From NCBI GenBank assembly GCA_021904315.1, contig CM038923.1, positions 15,940,038 to 16,004,037 of the forward strand: 64,000 nucleotides of DNA, in the 5' to 3' direction. Below, one piece after another: positions 37,101 through 52,100 of the stretch. The stretch comes from Sphagnum magellanicum (taxonomy: Eukaryota > Streptophyta > Sphagnopsida > Sphagnales > Sphagnaceae). The notes below the pieces were generated by a model. It saw only the letters and a program-made list of their open reading frames with translations, ran no database searches and was not told the DNA's origin. How positions within the stretch are numbered: position 1 is the stretch's first letter; the number at the start of each line of letters is the position of its first letter. Made by a program: the position numbers and the translations under genes.

Positions 37101-40100
37101 GCGATGTTGGAATCGAAGCTTTACTTGAAGGTCAACATGTCTCCGAGGTAAAGGAACCCCAAATTGAGATTCCAATTACGAAGCCCGAAATTCCTCACAC
37201 GTTTGAAGCTCAAGAAAAGGAACCTTCAACACTTGAGGAGCCATATGTCCCTTCAATTGAAACGCCACGAGGTGAGGATGTGACACCAACATCTCTTGAA
37301 GAGGAGGAGGAGACTCCAATCGCCAAGGAACATACGAGTGACTTCATCCAAACACTTCATGAGCTCCCACAAGACATTGATACGGAGTCACCATTTGAAG
37401 TCCCAAGAGAAAAAAAGGTGCAAGTTGAGGAAGCCAAACCAAGCTTGGAAGAGGTACCAACATCCGTGGAGCTTCCAATTAGCCATTCCATTCAAGAAAC
37501 TGAACGCGATGTTGGGCTCGAAACCTTGCTTCAAGGTGAAGATGACATTAGAGTAAAGGAACCCCAAATTGAGGGTCCACTTATGGAGGCCCAAATTCTT
37601 GGAAAGTTTGAAGCTCAAGAGAACGAGGCTCCCATAGTTGAAGAACCATATGTCCCTTCTACTAAACAACCGCAGGATCAAGATGTCAAACCCACATCTA
37701 TTGAGGAAAAGGAAAACACTTCGATCCCCAGGGAAGAAACAAGCACTTCCATTCAAGGGCTTCACGAACTTCCACACGACGGTGATGTGGAGGCACCATT
37801 GGAGGTGACAACAAGAAATGAGGTCGGACCTGAGGAAGTGGAACCAAGTTTTCAAGAGGTACCAAGATCCTTGGACCCTCCAATTGCCCACCCCGTCGAG
37901 GAAACACAGGACGATGTTGGAATCGAAGCTTTACATGAAGGTCCACATGTCTCCGAAGTAAAGGAACCCCAAATTGAGACTCCAATTACGGAGCCCGAAA
38001 TTCCTCAAACCTTTGAAGTTCCAGAAAAGGAACCTCCAACACTTGAGGAGCGATATGTCCCTTCAATTGAAACGCAACGAGGTGAGGATGTGACACCGAC
38101 ATCTCTTGAAGAGGAGGAAGACACTCCAATCGCCAAGGAACATACCACTGACTCCATCCCAACACTTCATGAGCTCCCACAAGACATTGATACGGAGTCA
38201 CCATTTGAAGTCCCAACAGAACAAAAGGTGGAACTTGAGGAAGCCAAACCAAGCTTGGAAGAGGTACCAACATCCGTGGAGCTTCCAATTAGCCATTCCA
38301 TTCAAGAAACTGAAGGCGATGTGGGGCTCGAAACCTTGGTTGAAGGTCAAGATGACATTAGAGTAAAGGAACCCCAATTTCACGGTCGAGTTACGGAGCC
38401 CCAAATTCTTGGAAAGTTTGAAGCTCAAGAGAAGGAGGCTCCCATAGTTGAAGAGCCATATGTCCCTTCTATTGAACAACCGCAGGATCAAGATGTCAAA
38501 CCCACATCTATTGAGGAAAAGGAAGACAATTGGATCCCCAGGGAAGAAACAAGCGCTTCCATTCAACGACATCATGAACTTCCACACGACGGTGATGTGG
38601 AGGAACCATTGGAGGTCACAACAAGAAAGGAAGTCGGACTCGAGCAAGTGGAACCAAGTTTTGAAGATGTACCAAGATCCTTGGACCTTTCAATTGCCCA
38701 CCCCGTCGAGGAAACGCAGGGCGATGTTGGAATCAAAGCTGTCCTTGATGGTCAACATGTCTCCGAGGTAAAGGAACCCCAAATTGAGACTCCAATTACG
38801 GAAACCGAAATTCCTCACACCTTTGAAGCTCAAGAGAAGGAACCTCCAACACTTGAGGAGCCATATGTCCCTTCAATTGGAACACCACGAGGTGAGGATG
38901 TGACACCGACATCTCTTGAAGAGGAGGAAGAGACTCCAATCGCCAAGGAACATACCACTGACTCCATCCCAACACTTCATGAGCTCCCACAAGACATTGA
39001 TACGGAATCACCATTTGAAGTCCAAGCCGAACAAAAGGTGGAACTTGACGAAGCCAAACCAACTTTGGAAGGGGTCCCAACATCCATGGAACTTCCAACT
39101 CGCCATTCCATTGAAGAAATCGCAGGCGATGTTGGGCGCGAAACCTTGCTTGAAGGTCAAGATGACTTTGAGGTCACCATACCCCAATTTGACGGTCTAA
39201 TTACGAAGCCCCAAATTCCTGAAAAGTTTCAAGCTCAAGAGAAGGAGGCTCCCATAGTTGAAGAGCCATATGTCGCTTCTACTGAACAATTGCAGGATCA
39301 AGATGTGAAACCCAGATCTATTGAGGAAAAGGAAGACACCTCGATCCCCACGGAACACACAAGCGCTTCCATCCAAGGACTTCACGAACTTCCCCGAGAC
39401 GGTCATGTGGAGGCACCATTTGAGGTCGAAGCAAGAAAGGAGGTCGGACCCGAGGAAGTGGAACCAAGTTTTGAAGATGTACCAAGATCCTTGGACCTTC
39501 CATTTGCCCACCCCGTCGAGGAAACGCAGGGCGATGTTGGAATCGAAGCTATCCTTGATGGTCAACATGTCTCCGAGGTAAAGGAACCCCAAATTCAGAC
39601 TTCAATTACGGAGACCGAAATTCCTCACACCTTTCAAGCTCAAGAGAAGGAACCTCCAACACTTGAGGAGCCATATGTCCTTTCAATTGAAACACCACGA
39701 GGTGAGGATGTGACACCGACATCTCTTGAAGAGCAGGAAGAGACTCCAACCGCCAAGGAACATACCATTGAATCCATCCCAACACTTCACGAGCTCCCAG
39801 ATGACATTGATACGGAGTCACCATTTGAAGTCCAAACAGAACAAAAGGTAGAACTTGAGGAGCCCAAACCAACCTTGGACGAGCTACCAACATCCGTGGA
39901 GCTTCCAATTAGCGATTCCATTCAAGAAACCGAAGGCGATGTTAGGCTCGAAACCTTAGTTAAAGGTCAGGATGACTTCGTAGTAAAGGAACCCCAAATT
40001 GAGGGTCCAATTACGAAGCCCCAAATTCATGAAGAGCTTGAAGCTCAAGAGAAGGAGGCTCCCATAGTTCAAGAGCCATATGTCGCTTCTACTGAAGAAT

Positions 40101-43100
40101 TGCAAGATCAAGATGTGAAGCCCACATCTATTCAAAAAAAGGAAGACACCTCGATCCCCACGGAAGAAACAAGCGCTTCCATTCAAGGACTTCATGAACT
40201 TCCCCAGGACGGTGATGTGGAGGCACCATTTGAGGTCGAAGCAAGAAAGGAGGTCCGACCCGAGGAAGCGGAACCAAGTTTTGAAGAGGTACCAAGATCC
40301 TGGGAACTTCCAATCGCCCACCCCGTCAAGGAAACGCAGGGCGATGTTGGAATCAAAGCTTTACATGAAGCTGTACATGTCTCCGAGGTAAAGGAACCCC
40401 AAATTGAGACTCCAATTACGGAGCCCGAAATTCCTTACACCTTTGAAGCTCAAGAAAAGGAACCTCCGACACTTGAGGAGCCATATGTCCCTTCAATTGA
40501 AACGCCACAAGGTGAGGATGTGACACCGACATCTCTTGAAGAGGAGGAAGACACTTCAATCGCCAAGGAACATACCACTAACTCGATCCCAACACTTCAT
40601 GAGCTCCCACAAAACATTGATACGGAGTCACCATTTGAAATCCCAATAGAACAAAAGGTGGAACTTGAGGAAGCCAAACCAAGCTTCAAAGAGGTACCAA
40701 CATCTGTGGAGCTTCCAATTAGCGATTCCATTCAAGCAACGGAACGCAATGTTGGGCTTGAAACCTCGGTTGAAGGTCAGGATGACTTCGAAGTAAAACA
40801 ACCCCAAATTGAGGGTCCAGTTACGGAGCCCCAAATTCATGAAGAGTTTGAAGTTCAAGAAAAGGAGGCTCCCATAGTTCAAAAGCCATATGTCGCTTCT
40901 ACTGAACAATTGCAGGATCAAGATGTGAAACCCACATCTATTGAGGAAAAGGAAGACACCTTGATCCCCACGGAACACACAAGCGCTTCCATCCAAGGAC
41001 TTCATGAACTTCCCCAAGACGGTGATGCGGAGGCACCATTTAAGGTCGAAGCAAGAAAGGAGGTCGGACCCAGGGAAGTGGAACCAAGTTTCGAAGATGT
41101 GCCAAGATCCTTGCACCTACCATTTGCCCACCCCGTCAAGGAAACGCAGGGCGATGTTGGAATCGAAGCTGTCCTTGATGGTCAACATGTCTCCGAAGTA
41201 AAGGAACCCCAAATTGAGACTCCAATTACGGAGCCCGAAATTCCTCACACCTTTGAAGTTGAAGAAAAGGAACCTCCAACACTTGAGGAGCCATATGTCC
41301 CTTCAATTGAAACACCACAAGGTGAGGATGTGACACCGACATCTCTTGAAGAGGAGGAAGAAACTCCAATCGCCAAGGAACATACCAGTGACTCTATCCC
41401 AACACTACATGAGCTCCCATATGACATTGATACGGAGTCACCATTTGAAGTCCAAACAGAACAAAAGGTGGAACTTGAGGAAGCCAAACAAAGCTTGGAC
41501 GAGGTACCAACATCCGTGGAGCTTCCAATTAGCGAGTCCATTCAAGAAACTGAAAGCGATGTTGGGCTCGAAACCTTAGTTAAAGCTCAGGAGCACTTCG
41601 AAGTAAAGGAACCCCAAATTGAGGGTCCAGTTATGGAGCCCCAAATTCATGAAAAGTTTGAAGCTCAAGAGAAGGAGGCTCCCATAGTTCAAGAGCCATA
41701 TGTCGCTTCTATTGAACAATTGCGCGATCATGATGTGAAACCCACATCTATTAAGGAAAAGGAAGACACTTCGATCCCCACGGAAGACACAAGCGCTTCC
41801 ATTCAAGGACTTCAGGAACTTACCCAAGACGATGATGTGGAGGCACCATTTGAGGTCGAAGCAAGAAAGGAGGTCGGACCCGAGGAAGTGGAACAAAGCT
41901 TTGAAGAGGTACCAAGATCTTTGGACCTTCCAATTGCCCACCCCGTGGAGGAAACGCAGGGCGATGTTGGAATTGAACCTCTACATGAAGCTCCACATGT
42001 CTCCGAGGTAAAGGAACCCCAAATTGAGACTCTAATTACAGAGCCCGAAATTCCTCACACCTTTGAAGCTCAAGAAAAGGAACCTGCAACACTTGAGGAG
42101 CCATATGTCCTTTCAATTGAAACACCACGAGGTGAGGATGTGACACCGACATCTCTTGAAGAGGAGGAAGAGACTCTAATCGCCAAGGAACATACGAGTG
42201 ACTCCATCCCAACACTTCACGAGCTCCCACATGACATTGATACGGAGTCACAATTTGAAGTCCAAACAGAACAAAAGGTAGAACTTGAGGAGGCCAAACC
42301 AACCTTGGACGAGGTACCAACATCCGTGGAGCTTCCAATTAGCAATTCCATTCAGGAAACCGAAGGTGATGTTGGGCTCGAAACCTTAGTTGAAGGTCAG
42401 GATGACTTCGAAGTAAAGGAACCTCAAATTGAGGGTCCAATTACGGAGCCCCAAATTCATGAAGAGCTTGAAGCTCAAGAGAAGGAGGCTCCCATAGTTC
42501 AAGAACCATATGTCGCTTCTACTGAAGAATTGCAGGATCAAGATGTGAAGCCCACATCTATTCAAGAAAAGGAAGACACCTCGATCCCCACGGAAGAAAC
42601 AAGCACTTCCATTCAAGGACTTCATGAACTTCCCCAGGATGGTGATGTGGAGGCACCATTTGAGGTCGAAGCAAGAAAGGAGGTCAGACCCGAGGAAGTG
42701 GAACAAAGTTTTCAAGAGATACCAAGATCCCTGGAATTTCCAATTGCCCACCCCATGGAGGAAACGCAGGGCGATGTTGGAATCGAAGCCTTACATGAAG
42801 CTCCACATGTCTCCGAAGTAAAGGAACCCCAAATTGAGACTCCAATTATGGAGCCCAAAATTCCTCACACCTTTGAAGCTCAAGAAAAAGAACCTCCGAC
42901 ACTTGAGGAGCCATATGTCCCTTCAATTGAAACGCCACAAGGTGAGGATGTGACACCGACATCTCTTGAAGAGGAGGAAGACACTCCAATTGCCAAGGAA
43001 CATACCACTGACTCCATCCCAACACTTCATGAGCTCCCACATGACATTGATACGGGGTCACCATTTGAAGTCCCAACAGAACAAAAGGTGGAACTTGAGG

Positions 43101-46100
43101 AAGCCAAACCAAGCTTGGAAGAGGTACCAACATCCGTGGAGCTTCCAATTAGCGATTCCATTCAAGAAACCGAAGGTGATGTTGGGCTCGAAACCTTAGT
43201 TGAAGGTCAGGATGTCTTCGAAGTAAAGGAACACCAAATTGAGGGTCCCATTACGGAGCCCCAAATTCATGAAGAGTTTGAAGCTCAAAAGAAGGAGGCT
43301 CCCATAGTTCAAGAGCCATATATCTCTTCTACTAAACAATTGCAGGATCAGGATGTGATGCCCACATCTATTGAGGAAAAGGAAGACACCTCGATCCCCA
43401 CGGAACACACAAGCGCTTCCATCCAAGGACTTCATGAACTTCCCCAGGACGGTGCTGTGGAGGCACCATTTGAGGTCGAAGCAAGAAAGGAGGTCGGACC
43501 CGAGGAAGTGGAACCAAGTTTTGAAGATGTACCAAGATCCTTGGACCTTCCAATTGCCCACCCCGTCGAGGAAACGCAGGGCTATGATGGAATCCAAGCT
43601 GTCCTTGATGGTCAACATGTCTCCGAGGTAAAGGAACCCCAAATTGAGACTCCAATTACGGACCTCGAAATTCCTCACACCTTTGAAGCACAAGAGAAGG
43701 AACCTCCAACACTTCAGGAGCTATATGTCCCTTCAATTGAAACACCACGAGGTGAAGATGTGACACCGACATCTCTTGAAGAGGATGTAGACACTCCAAT
43801 CGCCAAGGAACATACCACTGACTCCATCCCAACACTTCATGAGCTCCCACAAGACATTGATACGGAGTCACCATTTGAAGTCCCAATAGAACAAAAGGTG
43901 GAACTTCAGGAAGCCAAACCAAGCTTGGACGAGGTACCAACATCCGTGGAGGTTCCAATTAGCGATTCCATTCAAGAAAACAAAGGCGATGTTGGGCTCG
44001 AAACCTTGGTTGAAGGTCAAGATGACATTGAACTAAAGGAACCCCAAATTGACGGTCCAGTAACGGAGCACAAAATTCATGAAGAGTTTGAAGCTCAAGA
44101 GAAGGAGGATCCCATAGTTCAAGAGCCATATGTCGCTTCTATTGAACAATTGCAGGAACAAGATGTGAAACCCAGATCTATTGAGGAAAAGGAAAACACT
44201 TCGATCCCCACGGAAGAAACTTCGATCCCCACGAAAGACAAAAGCGCTTCAATTCAAGGACTTCATGAACTTCCCCAGGACGGTGCTGTGGAGACACGAT
44301 TTAAGGTCGAAGCAAAAAAGGAGGTCGGACCCCAGGAAATCGAACCAAGTCCTGAAGAGGTACCAAGATCCTTGGACCTTCCAATTGCCCACCCCGTCGA
44401 GGAAACGCAGGGCGATGTTGGAATCAAAGCTTTACATGAAGCTCCACATGTCTCCGACGTCAAGGAACCCCAAATTGAGACTCCAATTACGGAGCCCGAA
44501 ATTCCTCACACCTTTGAAATTCAAGAAAACGAACCTCCAACACTTGAGGAGCCATATGTCCCTTCAATTGAAACGCAACGAGGTGAGGATGTGACACCGA
44601 CATCTCTTGAAAACGAGGAAGAAACTCCAATCGCCAAGGAACATACCACTGACTCCATCCCAACACTTCATGAGCTCCCACAAGACATTGATACGGGGTC
44701 ACCATTTGAAGTCACAATAGAACACAAGGTGGAACTTGACGAAGCCAAACCAAGCTTGGAAGAGGTACCAACATCCGTGGAGCTTCCAATTAGCGATTCC
44801 ATTCAAGAAACCGAAGGCAATGTTGGGCTCGAAACCTCAGTTGAACGTCAAGATGACTTTGAAGTAAAAGAACCCCAATCTGAGGGTCCAGTTACGGAGC
44901 CCCAAATTCATGAAGAGTTTGAAGGTCAAGAGAAGGAGGCTCCCATAATTCAAGAGCCATACGCTTCTACTGAACAATTTCTGGATCAAGATGTGAAACC
45001 CACATCTATAGAGGAAAAGGAAGACACTTCGATCCCCACGGGACACACAAGCGCTTCCATCCAAGGACTTCACGAACTTCCTCGGGATGGTGCTGTGGAG
45101 GCACCATTTGAGGTCAAAGCAAGAAAGGAGGTCGGACCCGAGGAAGTGGAACCAAGTTTTGAAGATGTACCAAGAACCTTGGACCTTCCAATTGCCCACC
45201 CCGTCAAGGAAACGCAAGGCGATGTTGGAATCGAAGCTGTCCATGATGGTCAACATGTCTCCGAGGTAAAGGAACCCCAAATTGAGACTCCAATTACAGA
45301 GACCGAAATTCCTCACACCTTTGAAGCTCAAAAGAAGGAACCTCCAACACTTGAGGAACCATATGTCCCTTCAATTGAAACACCACAAGGTGAGGATGTG
45401 ACAGTGACATCTCTTGAAGAGGAGGAAGACACTCCAATCGCCAAGGAACATACCACTGACTCCATCCCAACACTTCATGAGCTCCCACATGACATTGATA
45501 CGGAGTCACAATTTGAAGTCCAAACAGAACAAAAGGTAGAACTTGGGGAAGCCAAACCAACCTTGGACGAGGTACCAACATCCGTGGAGCTTCCAATTAG
45601 CGATTCCATTCAAGAAACTGAAGGCGATGTTGGGCTCGAAACCTTAGTTGAAGGTCAGGATGACTTCGTAGTAAATGAACCCCAAATTGAGGGTCCAGTT
45701 ACAGAGCCCCAAATTCATGAAGAGTTTGAAGCTCAAGAGAAGGAGGCTCCCATAGTTCAAGAGCCATATGTCGCTTCTAGTGAACAATTGCAGGATCAAG
45801 ATGTGCAGCCCACATCTATTGAAGAAAAGGAAGACACCTCGATCCCCACAGAAGAAACAAGCGCTTCCATTCAAGGACTTCATGAACTTCTCCAGGACGG
45901 TGATGTGCAGGCACCATTTGAGGTCGAAGCAAGAAAGGAGGTCCGACCCGAGGAAGCGGAACAAAGTTTTGAAGAGGTACCAAGATCCTTGGAACTTCCA
46001 ATTCCCAACCCTGTCAAGGAAACGCAGGGCGATGTTGGAATCGAACTTGCACATGAAGCTCTATATGTCTCCGAGGTAAAAGAACCCCAAATTGAGACTC

Positions 46101-49100
46101 CAATTACGGAACTTGAAATTCCTCACACCTTTGAAGCTCAAGAAAAGGAACCTCCGACACTTGAGGAGCCATATGTCCCTTCAATTGAAACACCACAAGG
46201 TGAGGATGTGACACCGACATCTCTTGAAGAGGAGGAAGACACTCCAATCGCCAAGGAAGATACCACTGACTCAATCCCAACACTTCATGAGCTCCCACAA
46301 GACATTGATACGGAATCACCAATTGAAGTCCCAACAGAACAAGAGGTGCAATTTGAGGAAGCCAAACTAAGCTTGGAAGAGGTACCAACATCTGTGGAGC
46401 TTCCAATTAGCGATTCCATCCAAGAAATCGAAGGCGATGTTGGGCTTGAAACCTTGGTTGAAGGTCAAGATGACTTTGAAGTAAAGGAACCCGAAATTGA
46501 TGGTGCAGTTATGGAGCCCCAAATTCATGAAGAGTTTGAAGCTCAAGAGGAGGAACCTTCGAGAGTTCAAGAGCAATATGTCGCTTCTACTGAACAATTG
46601 CAGGATCAAGATGTGAAACCGAGATCTATTGAGGAAAAGGAAGCCACTTCGATCCCCAGGGAAGACACAAGCGCTTCCATTCAAGCACATTATGAACTTC
46701 CCCAGGACAGTGATGTGGACGCACCATTTGAGGTCGAAGCAAGAAAGGAGGTCGGACCTGAGGAAGTGGAACCAAGTTTTGAAAAGGTATCAAGATCCTT
46801 CGACCTTCCAATTGCCCACCCCGTCGAGGAAAAGCAGGGCGATGTTGGCATCGAACCTTTACATGAAGCTCCACATGTCTCTAAGGTAAAGGAATCCCAA
46901 ATTGAGACTCCAATTACGGAGCCCCAAATTCCTCACACCTTTGAAGCTCAAGAAAAGGAACCTCCAACACTTGAGGAGCCATATGTCCGTTCAATTGAAA
47001 CTCCACGAGGTGAGGATGTGACACCAACATCTCTTGAAGAGGAGGAAGAAACTCCAATCGCCAAGGAACATACCATTGACTCAATCCCAACACTTCATGA
47101 GCTCCCACAGGACATTCATACGGAGTCGCCATTTGAAGGCCCAACAGAACAAAAGGTGGAATTTCAGGAAGCCAATCAAAGCTTGGAAGAGCTACCAACA
47201 TCCGTGGAGCTTCCAATTAGCGATTCCATTCAAGAAAACGAAGGCGATGTTGGGCTCGAAACCTTGGTTGAAGGTCAAGATGACTTTGAAGTAAAGGAAC
47301 CCCAAATTGACGGTGCAGTTACGCAACCCCAAATTCGTGAAGAGTTTGAAGCTCAAGATAAGGAGCCTTCCAAAGTTCAAGAGACATATGTCGTTTCTAG
47401 TGAACAATTGCATGATGAACATGTGAAACACACATCCATTGAGGAAAAGAAAGACACGTTGATCCCCACAGAAGACACAAGTGCTTCCATTCAAGGACTT
47501 CATGAACTTCCTGAAGACGGTGATGTGGAAGCACCATTTGAGGTCGAAGCAAGAAAGGAGGTCGGACCCGAGAAAATGGAACCAAGTTCTGAGGATGTAC
47601 CAAAATCCTTCGACCTTCCAATTGCCCACCCCGTCGAGGAAACGCAGGGCGATGCTGGAATCGAAGCTTTACACGAAGCTCCACATGTCTCCGACGTCAA
47701 GGAACCCCAAATTGAGACTCCAATTACGGAGCCCGAAATTCCTCCCACCTTTGAAGTTCAGGAAAAGGAACCTCCCACACTTGAGGAGCCATCTGTCCCT
47801 TCAATTGAAACGCAACGAGGTGAGGATGTGACACCGACATCTCTTGAAGAGGAGGAAGAAACTCCAATCGCCAAGGAGCATACCACTGACCCAATCCCAA
47901 CGCTTCATGAGCTCCCACAGGACATTGATACGGAGTCACCATTTGAAGGCCCAACACAACAAAAGGTGGAATTTCAGGAAGCCAAACCAAGCTTGGAAGA
48001 GGTACCAACATCCGTGGAGCTTCCAATTAGCGATTCCATTCAAGAAAACGAAGGCGATGTTGGGCTCGAAACCTTGGTTGAAGGTCAAGATGACTTTGAA
48101 GTAAAGGAACCCCAAATTGAGGGTCCAGTTACGGAGCCCCAAATTCATGAAGAGTTTCAAGCTCAAGATCAGGAGGCTTCCAGAGTTCAAGAGACATATG
48201 TCGCTTCTAGTGAACAATTGCAGGATGAACATGTGAAACACACATCCATTGAGGAAAAGGAAGACACCTTGATCCCCACGGAAGACACAAGCGCTTCCAT
48301 TCATGGACTTCATCAACTTCCCGAGGACGGTGATGTGGAAACACCATTTGAGGTCGAAGCAAGAAAGGAGGTCGGACCCGAGAAAGTGGAACCAAGTTTT
48401 GAGGATGTACCAAGATCCTTGGACCTTCCAATTGCCCACCCCGTCGAGGAAACGCATGGCGATGTTGGAATCGAAGCTTTACACGAAGCTCCACATGTCT
48501 CCGACGTCAAGGAACCCCAAATTGAGACTCCAATTACGGAGCCCGAAATTCCTCCCACCTTTGAAGTTCAGGAAAAGGAACCTCCCACACTTGAGGAGCC
48601 ATCTGTCCCTTCAATTGAAACGCAACGAGGTGAGGATGTGACACCGACATCTCTTGAAGAGGAGGAAGAAACTCCAATCGCCAAGGAGCATACCACTGAC
48701 CCAATCCCAACGCTTCATGAGCTCCCACAGGACATTGATACGGAGTCACCATTTGAAGGCCCAACACAACAAAAGGTGGAATTTCAGGAAGCCAAACCAA
48801 GCTTGGAAGAGGTACCAACATCCGTGGAGCTTCCAATTAGCGATTCCATTCAAGAAAACGAAGGCGATGTTGGGCTCGAAACCTTGGTTGAAGGTCAAGA
48901 TGACTTTGAAGTAAAGGAACCCCAAATTGAGGGTCCAGTTACGGAGCCCCAAATTCATGAAGAGTTTCAAGCTCAAGATCAGGAGGCTTCCAGAGTTCAA
49001 GAGACATATGTCGCTTCTAGTGAACAATTGCAGGATGAACATGTGAAACACACATCTATTGAGGAAAAGGAAGACACCTTGATCCCCACGGAAGACACAA

Positions 49101-52100
49101 GCGCTTCCATTCATGGACTTCATCAACTTCCCGAGGACGGTGATGTGGAAACACCATTTGAGGTCGAAGCAAGAAAGGAGGTCGGACCCGAGAAAGTGGA
49201 ACCAAGTTTTGAGGATGTACCAAGATCCTTGGACCTTCCAATTGCCCACCCCGTCGAGGAAACGCATGGCGATGTTGGAATCGAAGCTTTACATGAAGCT
49301 CCACATGTCTCCGACGTCAAGGAACCCCAAATTGAGACTCCAATTACGAAGCCCGAAATTCCTCCCACCTTTGAAGTTCAGGAAAAGGAACCTCCAACAC
49401 TTCAGGAGCCATATGTCCCTTTAATTGAAACGCAACGAGGTGAGGATGTGACACCGACATCTCTTGAAGAGGAGGAAGAAACTCCAATCGCCAAGGAGCA
49501 CACCACTGACTCAATCCCAACACTTCATGAGCTCCCACATGACATTGATACGGGGTCACCATTTGAAGTCCCAACAGAACAAAAGGTGGAACTTGAGGAA
49601 GCCAAACCAAGCTTGGAAGAGGTACCAACATCCGTGGAGCTTCCAATTAGCGATTCCATTCAACCAACGGAACGCGATGTTGGGCTCGAAGCCTCGGTTG
49701 AAGGTCAGGATGACTTCGAAGTAAAACAACCCCAAATTGAGGGTCCAGTTACGGAGCCCCAAATTCATGAAGAGTTTGAAGTTCAAGAGAAGGAGGCTCC
49801 CATAGTTCAAGAGCCATATGTCGCTTCTACTGAACAATTGCAAGATCAAGATGTGAAACCCACATCTATTGAGGAAAAGGAAGACACCTCGATCCCCACG
49901 GAACACACAAGTGCTTCCATCCAAGGACTTCACGAACTTCCCCAAGACGGTGATGCGGAGGCACCATTTGACGTCGAAGCAAGAAAGGAGGTCGGACCTG
50001 AGGAAGTGGAACCAAGTTTTGAAAAGGTACCAAGATCCTTCGACCTTCCAATTGCCCACCCCATCGAGGAAAAGCAGGGCGATGTTGGAATCGAACCTTT
50101 ACATGAAGCTCCACATGTCTCCGAGGTAAAGGAATCCCAAATTGAGACTCCAATTACGGAGCCTCAAATTCCTCACACCTTTGAAGCTGAAGAAAAGGAA
50201 CCTCCCACACTTGAGGAGCCATATGTCCCTTCAATTGAAACGCAACGAGGTGAGGTTGTGACATCGACATCTCTTGAAGGGGAGGAAGAAACTCCAATCA
50301 CCAAGGAGCATACCACTGACTCAATCCCAACACTTCATGAGCTCCCACAGGACATTGATATGGAGTCACCATTTGAAGGCCCAACAGAACAAAAGGTGGA
50401 ATTTCAGGAAGCCAAACCAAGCTTGCAAGAGGTACCAACATCTGTGGAGCTTCCAATTAGCGATTCCATTCAAGAAAACGAAGGCGATGTTGGGCTCGAA
50501 ACCTTGGTTGAAGGTCAAGATGACTTTGAAGTAAAGGAACCCCAAATTGACGGTGCAGGTACGGAGCCCCAAATTCATGAAGAGTTTGAAGCTCAAGATA
50601 AGGAGGCTTCTAAAGTTCAAGACACATATGTCGCTTCTAGTGAACAATTGCAGGATGAACATGTGAAACACACATCTATTGAGGAAAAGGAAGACACCTT
50701 GATCCCCATGGAACACACAAGCACTTCCATTCAAGGACTTCATGAACTTCCCGAGGACGGTGATGTGGAAGCACCATTTGAGGTCGAAGCAAGAAAGGAG
50801 GTCGGACCCAGGGAAGTGGAACCAATAGAAGATGTGCCAAGATCCTTGGACCTTCCAATTGCCCACCCTGTCGAGGAAACGCAAGGCGATGTTGGAATCG
50901 AAGCTTTACATGAAGCTCCACATGTCTCCGACGTCAAGGAACCTCAAATTGAGACTCCAATTACGGAGCCCGAAATTCCTCCCACCTTTGAAGTTCAGGA
51001 AAAGGAACCTCCAACACTTCAGGAGCCATATGTCCCTTCAATTGAAACGCAACGAGGTGAGGATGTGACACCGACATCTCTTGAAGAGGAGGAAGAAACT
51101 CCAATCGCCAAGGAGCATACCACTGACTCAATCCCAACACTTCATGAGCTCCCACAAGACATTGATACGAAGTCACCATTTGAAGTCCCAACAGAACAAA
51201 AGGTGGAACTTGAGGAAGCCAAACCAAGCTTCAAAGAGGTACCAACATCTGTGGAGCTTCCAATTAGCGATTCCATTCAAGCAACGGAACGCGATGTTGG
51301 GCTTGAAACCTCGGTTGAAGGTCAAGCTGACTTCGAAGTAAAACAACCCCAAATTGAGGGTCCAGTTACGGAGCCCCAAATTCATGAAGAGTTTGAAGTT
51401 CAAGAGAAGGAGGCTCCCATAGTTCAAGAGCCATATGTCGCTTCTACTGAACAATTGCAGGATCAAGATGTGAAACCCACATCTATTGAGGAAAAGGAAG
51501 ACACCTTGATCCCCACGGAACACACAAGCGCTTCCATCCAAGGACTTCACGAACTTCCCCAAGACGGTGATGCGGAGGCACCATTTAAGGTTGATGCAAG
51601 AAAGGAGGTCGGACCCAGGGAAGTGGAACCAAGTTCTCAAGATGTGCCAAGATCCTTGGACCTTCCATTTGCCCACCCCGTCAAGGAAACGCAGGGCGAT
51701 GTTGGAATCGAAGCTGTCCTTGATGGTCAACATGTCTCCGAGGTAAAGGAACCCCACATTGAGACTCCAATTACGGAGCCCGAAATTCCTCACACCTTTG
51801 AAGCTGAAGAAAAGGAACCTCCAACACTTGAGGAGCCATATGTCCCTTCAATTGAAACACCACGAGGTGAGGATGTGACACCGACATCTCTTGAAGAGGA
51901 GGAAGAAACTCCAATCGCCAAGGAACTTACCAGTGACTCTATCCCAACACTGCATGAACTCCCACATGACATTGGTACGGAGTCACCATTTGAAGTCCAA
52001 ACACAACAAAAGGTGGAACTTGAGGAAGCCAAAAAAAGCTTGGACGAGGTACCAACATCCGTGGAGCTTCCAATTAGCGAGTCCATTCAAGAAACTGAAG

